A DNA stretch of 32,466 nucleotides from Eubacterium sp. (GTDB lineage: Bacteria; Bacillota; Clostridia; Lachnospirales; Lachnospiraceae), in contig JAAVZE010000009.1 in the NCBI GenBank assembly GCA_022791495.1, positions 1 through 32,466 of the forward strand, read 5' to 3'. The notes below the pieces were generated by a model that was not told the DNA's origin, did no database searches, and saw nothing but the letters and a program-made list of their open reading frames with translations. A program made the position numbers and the translations under genes. Shown here in pieces: positions 7,639 through 16,692 of this stretch (its first letter is position 1; each line of letters starts with the position of its first letter).

Positions 7639-8616
7639 CTATTGGCTCATTGTTAGAATTATCTCCTGATTTTTCTTGGTAAACAGCTCTTTTCTGCGGA
7701 GCACGGTAAAAGACAGGATCTTTCCTTTCATATTGTGTGAGTATAGACCCAGGTTCTTTGCTGACTCCGTCAGACTCTGGTATCCCCTGTCAAATTCGTC
7801 AGGCACCAGTAGACACTTTACCATACCTGTATCCAGATAATAAACTGCTTCTGTGGAATTTCCGATTCCATAGACCAGTGCCCCATGAAGTTCCTTTGCC
7901 ATCACACATTCTCCCGCCTTCGTCAGACTGACATCGTCCAATGCGATCACCAGATCTGTTTTCGACTGGTTTTCCAGTAAATTATGATTGGTCTCCTCAC
8001 AGGACACACAGACGTTCCAGCTGATCCGGGCTCCCTTGCCATTTAATACATCCTCAAAGCCCTTTTTCCGTCTGACGGCCTCCACGGAGTCTTCATTCTG
8101 TACTATGATTCCCAGCACCTTTCCTTTTACATTTCCGTTAAAATCCCGTAGAACTTCCTCCGCCAGTGCCTTTCCCATATGATAATCATCCGGGCATGTA
8201 ACCGGAATCTGGGATTTTTCCCCATCCTCTGATGCAGGATCGCCCACAAGCATAATAGGAATTTTTTTTGAGGCCTCTTTTAATTTTCTCACGGCGTCTT
8301 CCCCCGGAACCGGCTGAAGAATCACCGCATCCACCCCATTGTCAGCCTCGTTTCTGATCATATTGATTTCTTCTTCCAAGGTCAAAATATCTCCTGTGCT
8401 GACGACAAATACCTCCACACCCTGATCTTCTGCCGCCATTTTCAGACCATACCGGAAGGCAGACCAGCGGCTGGCATCCGGATCCGGAATGATCACGGAA
8501 ATCCTGGGGCGGTCTTTTCCGCTCTGTTCCCTGACCATAATAAACGCCAGCACAATGATCATAGAAGCCAGCGCAAATTCAATAATAATAAATAATCCTT
8601 TGCTGTTCAACATCAT
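7639..8616 (-). CDS. Membrane-anchored periplasmic-binding-like protein, probable sugar sensor partner of the kinase
   Basis: The N-terminus carries one hydrophobic helix (about residues 8-26) without a lipobox cysteine, followed by a Peripla_BP_4-type sugar-binding fold. The evidence for the fold is RPRISVIIPDPDASRW at the first strand, VDAVILQPV, and the hinge-type blocks VIALDDVSLTKAGE and VYGIGNSTEAVYYLDTG. Normal strand order is kept. The galactose contacts of MglB are not conserved, so the ligand may differ or the protein may act through protein contacts. Its ATG overlaps the stop of the histidine kinase (TAATG), indicating translational coupling. Comparable binding protein plus YesM-type kinase pairs act as extracytoplasmic sugar sensors in Firmicutes. 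Confidence 0.8.
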   Translation of the reverse strand: MMLNSKGLFIIIEFALASMIIVLAFIMVREQSGKDRPRISVIIPDPDASRWSAFRYGLKMAAEDQGVEVFVVSTGDILTLEEEINMIRNEADNGVDAVILQPVPGEDAVRKLKEASKKIPIMLVGDPASEDGEKSQIPVTCPDDYHMGKALAEEVLRDFNGNVKGKVLGIIVQNEDSVEAVRRKKGFEDVLNGKGARISWNVCVSCEETNHNLLENQSKTDLVIALDDVSLTKAGECVMAKELHGALVYGIGNSTEAVYYLDTGMVKCLLVPDEFDRGYQSLTESAKNLGLYSHNMKGKILSFTVLRRKELFTKKNQEIILTMSQ

Positions 8617-10475
8617 TATTTGTCCTGTTTTTCCCTGTTATTGATCGCATCTGCACCAAACATATGCCCCTTTTCAAGGATCCGACGATTTTCATCGGTA
8701 TAGGGTACTGCCGGTATGCAGATGGAAACCGTCGTTCCCTCGTCTGGCTCACTTTCTACCACCAGTCCGTATTCTTTTCCAAAGAGCATCTGAATCCGGT
8801 TGTTGACATTGATAAGTCCCACACCAGAACCATGTTTATGAATCCGGTCACTATCTGTCAATACCAGTTCAGCCTCTTCCTCTGACATGCCCAACCCATT
8901 ATCCGCTACGGAGAGAATGATCCTCTCCCCTTGTTTCTGTGCCTCCACCCGGATCTCCCCGGAATCATCCATACTGCTCACACCATAACTGATGGCATTT
9001 TCCAATAGTGGCTGCAGCACCAGCTTTACACTGCAGTAGGTATAAACAGCCGGATCCACATCAAAGATGACAGTAAACGCATTTTTATATCGGATCTTCT
9101 GGATATTCATATAACTTTTGGCATGCTGCAGTTCATCCTGAACACGGATTACAGTCTGGCCTCTGGAAAGACTGATGCGAAAAAGCTTTGCCAGTTCCGA
9201 GATCATAAAGACCGCATCATCATTTCGCTCCCCCTCGACCATCCACGTGATGGAATCCAGCGCATTATAAAGAAAATGAGGATTAATCTGGCTCTGCAGT
9301 GCATCCAGCTCACTCTTCCTTCTCTCATTCTGCTCCTTCACGATTTCCTGCATCAGCTTGTCAATCTGCTCATAAGAACGCTGGATCGAATGGCCAAGAT
9401 GCCGGATCTCCTGAGAACCTCCGATATAGATCTCCGGTTTTTCTCCCGCCTCGTATTCCCTTACGGAGTCGTTCAACTTTAAAATCGGACTGGAAATCTT
9501 CACGGAAACCACGCGATTGATCACAGCCAGCATCATCGCCATCAAAAGAATGATCATAATAATAAAATACCGGATATCAAACATTCCCTGTGTAAATGTA
9601 GACTCCGGAATCACACCCACCAACTTCCACCCTGTATAACTCACTGTTTTAATGATCAGCTTCCGGTGCTCTCCCCCGAATTTTTCCCCATAAACACCAT
9701 CCTTATAAGCGGCTGCAGCTATATTATTTTCATGAAAGCTCCCATTGCTGATCTGCATCTGCTTTTTATGGTAGATAATCTCTCCATTGCTGTCACACAA
9801 ATAATAATACTGACCAGTATCCGAAGTGTTGGAGTTGATGCGCCGCAGCATTCGGGAAACACCTGAAAAATCCATGTCCACCAGAAGCACCCCGGACATA
9901 GGAGTTCCCCGGTCTGTGAAATCCACCACACGGCTCAAAGAGATCACCCAGTAATAACGTCTGGTAGCATCATCAAATAAATTCTGAATGTGGGGAGTAG
10001 AAAAATGCGTATTTTCTATGGCCTCCATCGCCTTTTCAAACCAGGACTGATGAATCACATCTGGATCTTCCTTCTGGGAAGCCACCGGTTCCGCTGCCAT
10101 CAGGCTTCCATAATCATTATATATTGCGATGCTGCGCAGATGGCTCCGATTTGCCTCATATATGATATTCATCCCCTGCTGTATCTTATTATCCTGAGAG
10201 GAAAGATCATTTTCCTTGATCACATTATAATAGACCGTATCAGAGATCTGCCGCATGGCAATCAGATATTCCTCCAGTCTCTCCCTGGTCTGTTCCATCA
10301 GTGTCTCCGTATCCTGAATCATCTCCCGCTGGGACAGGGCAGAGAATTTCATGTACATTACAACGCCCAGAACCAGCATAATAGAAACCGATATAAGAGA
10401 AAAAGCCAGCATAACCGTAGACTGCATTCCCTTTGGTTTTAATCTCCCCATATATTCCCACAACTTAATCTTCAC
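8616..10475 (-). CDS. YesM/LytS-type sensor histidine kinase
   Basis: The 619-residue membrane kinase has a first transmembrane helix at about 20-44 and an extracytoplasmic sensor of roughly 250 residues (Cache-like). A second helix lies at about 302-322, followed by a HAMP segment and a coiled coil. The His_kinase block QINPHFLYN has the phospho-acceptor H400. The ATPase lobe has DNGLGM and GSGVGLINVNNR as nucleotide-binding G boxes. The start used is GTG with GGAG 10 nt upstream; ATG at codon 9 is possible. It overlaps the regulator gene by 11 nt, so the two are translated together. It presumably responds to sugar through the binding proteins encoded just downstream and phosphorylates the AraC-type regulator. 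Confidence 0.9.
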   Translation of the reverse strand: MKIKLWEYMGRLKPKGMQSTVMLAFSLISVSIMLVLGVVMYMKFSALSQREMIQDTETLMEQTRERLEEYLIAMRQISDTVYYNVIKENDLSSQDNKIQQGMNIIYEANRSHLRSIAIYNDYGSLMAAEPVASQKEDPDVIHQSWFEKAMEAIENTHFSTPHIQNLFDDATRRYYWVISLSRVVDFTDRGTPMSGVLLVDMDFSGVSRMLRRINSNTSDTGQYYYLCDSNGEIIYHKKQMQISNGSFHENNIAAAAYKDGVYGEKFGGEHRKLIIKTVSYTGWKLVGVIPESTFTQGMFDIRYFIIMIILLMAMMLAVINRVVSVKISSPILKLNDSVREYEAGEKPEIYIGGSQEIRHLGHSIQRSYEQIDKLMQEIVKEQNERRKSELDALQSQINPHFLYNALDSITWMVEGERNDDAVFMISELAKLFRISLSRGQTVIRVQDELQHAKSYMNIQKIRYKNAFTVIFDVDPAVYTYCSVKLVLQPLLENAISYGVSSMDDSGEIRVEAQKQGERIILSVADNGLGMSEEEAELVLTDSDRIHKHGSGVGLINVNNRIQMLFGKEYGLVVESEPDEGTTVSICIPAVPYTDENRRILEKGHMFGADAINNREKQDK

Positions 10476-12075
10476 CCTCTATATGCTCCCTTCTGTATTT
10501 TGAAGGAGACACGCCAAACTTTCGCTTAAATACATAACTAAAATAATTCGGGTCCGTGTACCCGACATTTTTTGCAATAATATAGCTTTTCTCATTTGTC
10601 TCAATCAACTGCTGTGACGCCCGTTCCATGCGATAGTCCGTCAGATACCGGATAAAGGAGCTCCCCGTCTCTTTTTTGAAAACACTGGAAAAATAAGAAT
10701 TCGACACACCTAGTACTTCACAGACACGGTCCAGGGAAAGATCTTCATCCCCATAGTTATGATGGACATACTCCTCTGCTCTTGTCACAAAGGATCTGGT
10801 AGACTTGTTTCGTGCAAAAATCAGCTTTTCGCGAAAGGAAAGGCTGCAGTCTATCAGCCATTTCCTAAACTCAGCCGGCTCCAGGTCAAATATGCTGCTG
10901 TACAATTTTCGGATATCCTGGGAAAAATCTTCCGCCGAAATATCATTATTCAACGCAAAACGATACAATGTGCTAACCAGTTCCATCATATCCACATGGT
11001 GCTGCTGCAGGGATTTGTTGGGAAAGGAAGTGTGCTGTAGATACTGGTCTGCAGCCTGAACCACTTCTTTTTCAGATCCCAGCCGAATCATTTTAAAAAG
11101 ATTAGATACCTCCGCGTCATTCGCCGGACCGGGCTGGATGATCTCACCAGGAACCACTTCCTGCACATTGATGGCCCTGGCAGCACCATAGATCACCCGG
11201 TATGACACAGCCTCCCTTGCACCGATATAAGATGATGAAAGCGCTAAAATCGAATCACAGACCGAACCTATGCCAACAGTAACTACCGCCCCTATAATAC
11301 TTTTGGCGTACTTACAGAACCGGTCACACTCGTCTGTCAGCTCTGATACTTCATTTTCCGTCCCAAGCTGTGAGATCATAATTGTGTTTCCAAGATAAGA
11401 AAAACATTTGGCCCGCCATTTTTCTGCCAGCCGTTCTTTTGCCTGCCTGTGTACCGAGGTAGCCAGCAGAAGAGGATTCATATTCGCAGGCACCTGGTTA
11501 GAAGACGTATGGATCACAAGGCAGCAGAAAAATGGTCCGGGAAAAGAGAGCTGGTAATCGGTGAGATAACCAGAGATCTCTTCCTCCAGAATGCTGCCTT
11601 CGATAAGAGACGTATAGAAGTTTGCCTGCAGAAGAGGAAGTGAATCCATATAATACTTCTGAAGGATTTCTACATTTCGTTTTTCACTGATCTCATGATC
11701 CAGTTTTATCTTCAGCCGCGTAAACACATTGGTCAATTCTACTGAATTCACGGGTTTTAGAATATATTCCTCCGCCTCCAGGCGCACCGCACCTTTGGCA
11801 TATTCAAATTCATCGAATCCGGTAAAAAACAGGATTTTCGTGGCAGGATATTCTGCCTTGATGCGGCGGGACATTTCCATTCCGTCCATAAAGGGCATTC
11901 GGATATCTGTCATCACCACATCCGGCTGAAATTCCTCAACCATCTCAAGGGCCTTTGCCCCGTTATTGGCATGTCCTGCCACAGAAAAACCCAGTCCTTC
12001 CCAATTGATCTTACGCATTATGACCTGGATCACTTCTTCTTCATCATCCACCAGAAGTACTGAATATTTATCCAT
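10465..12075 (-). CDS. YesN-type response regulator with AraC DNA-binding domain
   Basis: The start is the ATG with GGAGG 4 nt upstream, giving MDKYSVLLVDDEEE; an ATG four codons earlier lacks a good site. The receiver domain (about 1-120) has acidic pocket D10/D11, phospho-acceptor D57 (MTDIRMP), T85 and K107 (ILKPV). A long middle region (about 130-420) is as in YesN proteins. The last roughly 110 residues form two AraC helix-turn-helix motifs (LSLDRVCEVLGVSNSYFSSV and the second helix pair around YTDPNYFSYVFKRKFG). It should control transcription of the sugar uptake genes once phosphorylated. The gene lies 58 nt after mglC and overlaps the kinase. Confidence 0.92.
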   Translation of the reverse strand: MDKYSVLLVDDEEEVIQVIMRKINWEGLGFSVAGHANNGAKALEMVEEFQPDVVMTDIRMPFMDGMEMSRRIKAEYPATKILFFTGFDEFEYAKGAVRLEAEEYILKPVNSVELTNVFTRLKIKLDHEISEKRNVEILQKYYMDSLPLLQANFYTSLIEGSILEEEISGYLTDYQLSFPGPFFCCLVIHTSSNQVPANMNPLLLATSVHRQAKERLAEKWRAKCFSYLGNTIMISQLGTENEVSELTDECDRFCKYAKSIIGAVVTVGIGSVCDSILALSSSYIGAREAVSYRVIYGAARAINVQEVVPGEIIQPGPANDAEVSNLFKMIRLGSEKEVVQAADQYLQHTSFPNKSLQQHHVDMMELVSTLYRFALNNDISAEDFSQDIRKLYSSIFDLEPAEFRKWLIDCSLSFREKLIFARNKSTRSFVTRAEEYVHHNYGDEDLSLDRVCEVLGVSNSYFSSVFKKETGSSFIRYLTDYRMERASQQLIETNEKSYIIAKNVGYTDPNYFSYVFKRKFGVSPSKYRREHIEGED

Positions 12076-12133
12076 AAAGCCTCCCATGCAGTATTTATCT
12101 CACGGCGCCAATTTGAGCCCATTTCTTAACCAG

Positions 12134-13660
12134 CTATTTCTTCTGTACATATTTCAAACAATCCAGTGTAACCGCCACAAGGATAATGATGCCAGAGAAT
12201 ACAAACTGCAGATTCGTATCAATTCCCAGAATCGTCAGAGAATAGGTCAGCGCAGTGAAAATAATTACACCGACTACGACACCGGAGATTTTACCAATAC
12301 CACCGGTAAAGGATACACCTCCCACCACGCAGGCCGCGATGGCGTCCATCTCCCAGCCCTGGCCATAGGCTGCAGAACCGGAGCCTACCATTCTCGCACA
12401 TTCCAGCCAGGAACCAAAACCATACAGAATACCTGCCATAATAAAGGCGCCGACGGTCACTTTGAATACGGAAATACCGGAAACAGAAGCTGCTTCTGGG
12501 TTTCCACCCACAGCATACAGATTTTTACCAAAGGTTGTCTTATTCCAGATAAACCACACAATCACGACTGCTGCCGCCGCCCAGAGAATGATCGTTGGAA
12601 AACCATTTACCTTCGGGATGATCATGTTTGGAATCACAGGTTCGATGGCTCCAAATGAAACACCCTTCGTGGCATAGGTGACAAGTCCAAAGATCACCAG
12701 CATATTTGCCATCGTGGAAATAAAAGGATGCATCTTGAACTTTGCCGTAAAGAAACCTGCGATGGCGGTAAAGACCGTGCACAAAAGGATACAGACAACC
12801 AGCGCAAAGACCACCCTCAAAGCGATAGGCATCTGTGTAAAATCAAAAACATGTCCAAATACAGAACCGGTATTGATCCCCTGATGCATAATGATCGTCG
12901 CTGCGGTCATTCCCATTCCCACCATACGGCCAATGGAAAGGTCGGTACCGGTAAGAAGGATCAATCCTGCCACACCCAGGGCGAGAAACATTCTTGGGGA
13001 AGCCTGCTGCAAAATATTCAGAACATTGTTGTAGGTCAGCAGCGGTGCATTTTTTACCATCGGTGTGATAATACACAGCATAATGAAGATCAGGGCGATG
13101 GCAATATACAATCCATTCTGCAGTAGGAAGGTTCTGCGGTTAAAGGTATATTTATAATTTTCCCATTTCTGCGCTATGGATTCCCCTATGGTAAATTTGG
13201 ACATACGAAGAAGGTCGATCAGATGAAATTTGTATGTGTACGCCGCATGTCTCCGGTCTTTGATCTGCTGAAGATCTTTGTCTCTCTTCATCTTTGCATC
13301 AAACAGACGGTTTTTATAAACATATTTTTCATCCTTGATCTCCTGGTGGTCCGTAAGCTTCTGCATGATCTGTTCATGCTCCCGCTTCAGTTCAGCAATC
13401 TTACTGTCGTAATTGCTCTTAACCTCTGCCTTTTCCAGCTCGCAGCCTGCCTTTACTTTCTGGTAATATTCTGAATCGAAATGCTTGCTCAGATAGCCTT
13501 CCGCATCCTGAACCAGCCTTGAAATCTCTCCTTTATTGGGAGAATCCTCTGCCCTGAGACCGTCAATCTTTTCCTGGATCCTGCCAACGTAATCTTCGAT
13601 CGGCTTCCTCAGCTGCATTTCCTCTTCTGCTGTAAGAATCTTACTTTTTTCATTTGTCAT
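12134..13660 (-). CDS. mglC: Galactose/methyl galactoside ABC transporter permease with long N-terminal coiled-coil extension
   Basis: The C-terminal part, from about residue 180, matches the MglC/RbsC permease family. It includes LGVAGLILLTGTDLSIGRMVG, the cytoplasmic loop WNKTTFGKNLYAVGGNPEAA and DAIAACVVGGVSFTGGIG, with eight or more membrane helices. The E. coli protein is about 336 residues; this one is 508. The extra N-terminus of about 175 residues is highly charged, with long runs of Glu, Lys and Gln (for example ELKREHEQIMQKLTDHQE). It looks like cytoplasmic coiled coil, with no signal peptide. It would dimerise and pair with MglA. It starts 18 nt after mglA with GGGAG spaced well, consistent with one operon. 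Confidence 0.93.
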   Translation of the reverse strand: MTNEKSKILTAEEEMQLRKPIEDYVGRIQEKIDGLRAEDSPNKGEISRLVQDAEGYLSKHFDSEYYQKVKAGCELEKAEVKSNYDSKIAELKREHEQIMQKLTDHQEIKDEKYVYKNRLFDAKMKRDKDLQQIKDRRHAAYTYKFHLIDLLRMSKFTIGESIAQKWENYKYTFNRRTFLLQNGLYIAIALIFIMLCIITPMVKNAPLLTYNNVLNILQQASPRMFLALGVAGLILLTGTDLSIGRMVGMGMTAATIIMHQGINTGSVFGHVFDFTQMPIALRVVFALVVCILLCTVFTAIAGFFTAKFKMHPFISTMANMLVIFGLVTYATKGVSFGAIEPVIPNMIIPKVNGFPTIILWAAAAVVIVWFIWNKTTFGKNLYAVGGNPEAASVSGISVFKVTVGAFIMAGILYGFGSWLECARMVGSGSAAYGQGWEMDAIAACVVGGVSFTGGIGKISGVVVGVIIFTALTYSLTILGIDTNLQFVFSGIIILVAVTLDCLKYVQKK

Positions 13661-13678
13661 ATCTATTCATCTCCCTTT

Positions 13679-15187
13679 TTATAGGTATTTTGCACTGAGT
13701 TTTAAAAGTTCTTCCTGATCTGTCTCATTGGTATTGACGATACCAGAAAGACGTCCGTTTGACATGACGCCAATACGGTTTGTGATCCCAAGGATCTCCG
13801 GCATCTCAGAAGAAACGACGATAATGGTCTTTCCCTGTTTTGCCATATTGATAATCAGTTCGTAAATCTCATATTTCGCTCCCACATCAATTCCCCTGGT
13901 GGGTTCATCCATCATAAATACCTCTGGACTTCGTTCCAGCCATTTTCCCATGATTACCTTCTGCTGGTTCCCTCCCGACAGACTGGAAATCATATCCTCC
14001 GGTCCCATGCACTTCGTATGCATGATGTCAATCTGCCTTGTGGTTGCCCTGTTCATCTTCGGATTAGAAAGCGCCACCCCGGAGCGGTACTGTTTCAGAT
14101 TGGCAATGGTGGTGTTGAAGATCAGATCACCTTTTAGAAAGAGACCATTCGCTTTCCGCTCCTCTGTGATCATGGCAAAGCCGTGATCCATGGCATCTTT
14201 CGCACTGCTGAAATTCATAAGGCGATCCTTAAAGTAAACACGCCCTGCCGCCCTGGTACGGACACCAAAGATCGTCTCCAGAAGCTCTGTCCGCCCGGCG
14301 CCCACCAGTCCATACAGCCCAAATATCTCTCCTTCCCTCACGTCAAAAGAAATATCCTGCAGATTAGGCTCAAACTTCGTGGACAGATGCTGCACCGAAA
14401 GAACAACCTCTCCTGGCGCATTGTCAACCTGTGGAAAACGGTTTTCAAGAGAACGTCCCACCATCGCTGCGATCAGCTCATTCATATCCGTATCTTTGCT
14501 GTTCTTTGTCATAACAAGATTTCCATCCCGAAGAACAGATATCTCATCACATATTTCAAAAATCTCGTCCATTTTATGTGAAATGTAGACAAGAGAAATC
14601 CCCTGTTTTTTTAACATCCGCATCATCTCAAAGAGCTTATCCACTTCCTGAACAGTAAGAGAAGAAGTAGGTTCGTCCAGAACAATGACCCTGGAATGAT
14701 AGGAGATGGCTTTGGCGATCTCACACATCTGCCTCTGGGATACGGACATATTCCGCATAGGCTGGGTGAGATCAACGGTCATCCCCAGTTTCCTGAAAAG
14801 TTCAGAAGCCTCTCTTTTCATTTTCCCCTCGTCCACTACCCCCATGGAATTCCTGGGATACCGCCCCAGAAATAGATTATCAATCACATTTCTTTCCAGA
14901 CATTGGTTCAGTTCCTGATGCACCATTGCGATGCCATTTTCAAGAGCATCCTTCGGTCCAGAAAAATTTACTTCTTTTCCTTCCAGAAAGATCTTGCCCT
15001 CATCCTTTTGATATGTGCCAAAGAGACACTTCATCATCGTTGATTTGCCAGCGCCGTTTTCTCCCATCAGTCCCATGACTGTGCCCGGCTTCACGTCCAG
15101 ATTAATACGGTCCAGGACTCTGTTCCGGCCAAAGGACTTGCTCATACCCCGTATCGACAGGATAATATCATTTTTTTTATCTGCCAT
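13679..15187 (-). CDS. mglA: Galactose/methyl galactoside ABC transporter ATP-binding protein
   Basis: The 502-residue protein has two fused ABC domains, as in MglA, RbsA and XylG. Domain one has Walker A GENGAGKST (42-50), signature SVSQRQM and Walker B VIVLDEPTSSL. Domain two has the degenerate Walker A GLVGAGRTELL typical of the family, signature LSGGNQQKV and Walker B VFMMDEPTRGID. It powers uptake through the MglC permease. The start chosen is ATG at MADKKNDIILS, which matches the family N-terminus. The frame is open 17 codons further upstream, but that extension has no homologous look. The ribosome binding site is weak (AAGG, 13 nt away). Confidence 0.94.
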   Translation of the reverse strand: MADKKNDIILSIRGMSKSFGRNRVLDRINLDVKPGTVMGLMGENGAGKSTMMKCLFGTYQKDEGKIFLEGKEVNFSGPKDALENGIAMVHQELNQCLERNVIDNLFLGRYPRNSMGVVDEGKMKREASELFRKLGMTVDLTQPMRNMSVSQRQMCEIAKAISYHSRVIVLDEPTSSLTVQEVDKLFEMMRMLKKQGISLVYISHKMDEIFEICDEISVLRDGNLVMTKNSKDTDMNELIAAMVGRSLENRFPQVDNAPGEVVLSVQHLSTKFEPNLQDISFDVREGEIFGLYGLVGAGRTELLETIFGVRTRAAGRVYFKDRLMNFSSAKDAMDHGFAMITEERKANGLFLKGDLIFNTTIANLKQYRSGVALSNPKMNRATTRQIDIMHTKCMGPEDMISSLSGGNQQKVIMGKWLERSPEVFMMDEPTRGIDVGAKYEIYELIINMAKQGKTIIVVSSEMPEILGITNRIGVMSNGRLSGIVNTNETDQEELLKLSAKYL

Positions 15188-15246
15188 AATTATAACCGTG
15201 CCTTTCCGTGACCTGCAAACCTTAGACCGCAGGCACAAATTTGCCT

Positions 15247-15266
15247 GTGAAAAATCAAATTTTCAC
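15247..15266 (-). repeat. Small intercistronic hairpin before mglA
   Basis: GTGAAAA and TTTTCAC form a 7-bp stem with a six-base loop, in the untranslated gap between the binding-protein gene and mglA. It is A+T-rich and could be part of a differential-expression structure together with the stronger hairpin nearer the upstream stop codon. Confidence 0.35.
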
Positions 15267-15315
15267 AAAATTCACCCCTGTAACTGTATGCGACCTGTCT
15301 CCATGACAGCACAAT

Positions 15316-15335
15316 GGGGAGAATCTCTTCTCCCC
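15316..15335 (-). terminator. Intercistronic hairpin after the binding-protein gene, candidate attenuator or RNA stabiliser
   Basis: GGGGAGAA and TTCTCCCC form a perfect 8-bp stem with a 4-base loop, 15 nt after the stop of the binding-protein gene and about 130 nt before mglA. It has no T tract on the transcribed strand. In mgl and other binding-protein operons, such structures commonly allow much more binding protein than ATPase to be made by protecting the upstream message. That role is inferred here. Confidence 0.45.
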
Positions 15336-15349
15336 AGGCGGTCGACGGA

Positions 15350-16642
15350 TCACTGATTCAATAACGCGGTATAAGAAGCTGCGTTATCCGTCTTAACCAT
15401 ATTGATGGCAAAGGCATCGTACTGACCCGGATTTCCAAGACGGTTTGTAATGTTTGACTCGGTCTGGCCGTCACCGCCAATATAATCAACCTCAAGATTG
15501 AGCAGATCGTCATATTTCTGAAGAAGCGGCTGATAGGTCGAACTCAGGAAGTTATCGGAAGAATTGTAAATATTCAGCCAGACTTTCTTCACTGCACTCT
15601 TACCTTTATCAAGCTGTTTGGATACTGGCTCATAAACCTTGGTTGAGTCTGTGAAATCCTGATAATTCTCACCTGTCACTGCCACATTCAGCGCATAATA
15701 GGAACGCTCGTCCTCTTTGTAGGTGTATACCTCTTTTGTCAACACATTGCCTGCTTCATCTGCCGTACCGATTCCTGTATCTATATCTACCCCATCCAGT
15801 GCATTGCGGAGAACGCGAAGTGTCAGATATGCCTGCACATCTGCATGCTGGCTGATGGTTCCGCCATATCCTTCTGCGATCGCCGCAACTGCGTCATTAT
15901 TCGCATCATATCCAAAGGTTGGAACTTTATTATCCTTAGACCATGCATTGAACATGGACATACCCATTCCATCGTTATTGGAAACTACTACATCGATCTC
16001 TTTCCCAAAAGAAGAGGACCAGGTTCCAATAGCGTTTCCGGCTGTAGCGGCATCCCATGTTGCACCAGCGGAGTTCTTCATCTCCTGGGAAGCAAGTTCG
16101 CGGACTACATATTTCTTTCCTCCGATCTCCAGTGAACCATCTTTCACAGCAGAAGCCTTTCCGTCTACATTGGTGCCCACCGGCTCGCTATTGATATCGC
16201 CGTCTTTGTCTACCCCTGTACCAAGCGCTTTACGAACACCTCTCGTACGTGCAATGGAATCATTGTGTCCGATATCCCCGATAGCGAGTACATAACCGAT
16301 TACCCCGTCGCCATTGCGGTCAATCTTATCGATATTTTTCTCGATATAGTCCTTTACCATCGTTCCCTGGAGTTCGGCGCCCTGATTGGCATCGAAGCCC
16401 ACATAATAGGTATCCTTATTAAATGACATGGCTGTCTTGTCCAGTTCTCCGGTGGAACTGTTGGATGGCTGGCGGTTATACCATACTAACGGTTTATCTT
16501 TGTTGGCTACCGTTGATGTGCTGCCTCCATCTGCTGTCGTGCCTGAACCACCTGATGTGCTGTCACCGCCATTTGATCCACAGGCTGTGAGTGAAAGCCC
16601 AAGTACCATTGCCATTGTTAAACAAAGTATTTTTTTCTTCAT
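15350..16642 (-). CDS. Circularly permuted galactose/glucose-binding lipoprotein (MglB homologue)
   Basis: The start is ATG with GGGAG in GGAAGGGAGAAAGAA; a frame 33 codons longer has no site. The signal peptide ends at LTAC (lipid-modified C21), followed by a Gly/Ser/Thr linker to residue 46. The mature domain does not begin like MglB. It opens at KPLVWYNRQP (51-), which aligns with the MglB block PVVFFNKEP around mature residue 91. It then runs through the calcium loop DRNGDGVIG and H126/D128/R132, W196, N222 or N223 and D246. The missing MglB N-terminus appears at the C-terminus: VWLNIYNSSDNFLS (354-367, contacts D363 and F365) through AINMVKTDNAASYTALLN (412-429). All known sugar contacts are therefore retained in permuted order. 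It is probably the receptor of MglAC. Confidence 0.9.
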   Translation of the reverse strand: MKKKILCLTMAMVLGLSLTACGSNGGDSTSGGSGTTADGGSTSTVANKDKPLVWYNRQPSNSSTGELDKTAMSFNKDTYYVGFDANQGAELQGTMVKDYIEKNIDKIDRNGDGVIGYVLAIGDIGHNDSIARTRGVRKALGTGVDKDGDINSEPVGTNVDGKASAVKDGSLEIGGKKYVVRELASQEMKNSAGATWDAATAGNAIGTWSSSFGKEIDVVVSNNDGMGMSMFNAWSKDNKVPTFGYDANNDAVAAIAEGYGGTISQHADVQAYLTLRVLRNALDGVDIDTGIGTADEAGNVLTKEVYTYKEDERSYYALNVAVTGENYQDFTDSTKVYEPVSKQLDKGKSAVKKVWLNIYNSSDNFLSSTYQPLLQKYDDLLNLEVDYIGGDGQTESNITNRLGNPGQYDAFAINMVKTDNAASYTALLNQ

Positions 16643-16692
16643 TTCTTTCTCCCTTCCGGCACACTGTGCGCGTGTCTTTTGTTGATAATGAC

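Noticed and set aside
11966-12658. Plus-strand 230-codon frame over mglC and the regulator
   Set aside because: It is antisense to two conserved genes with good motifs, has no ribosome binding site, and has no domain signature.
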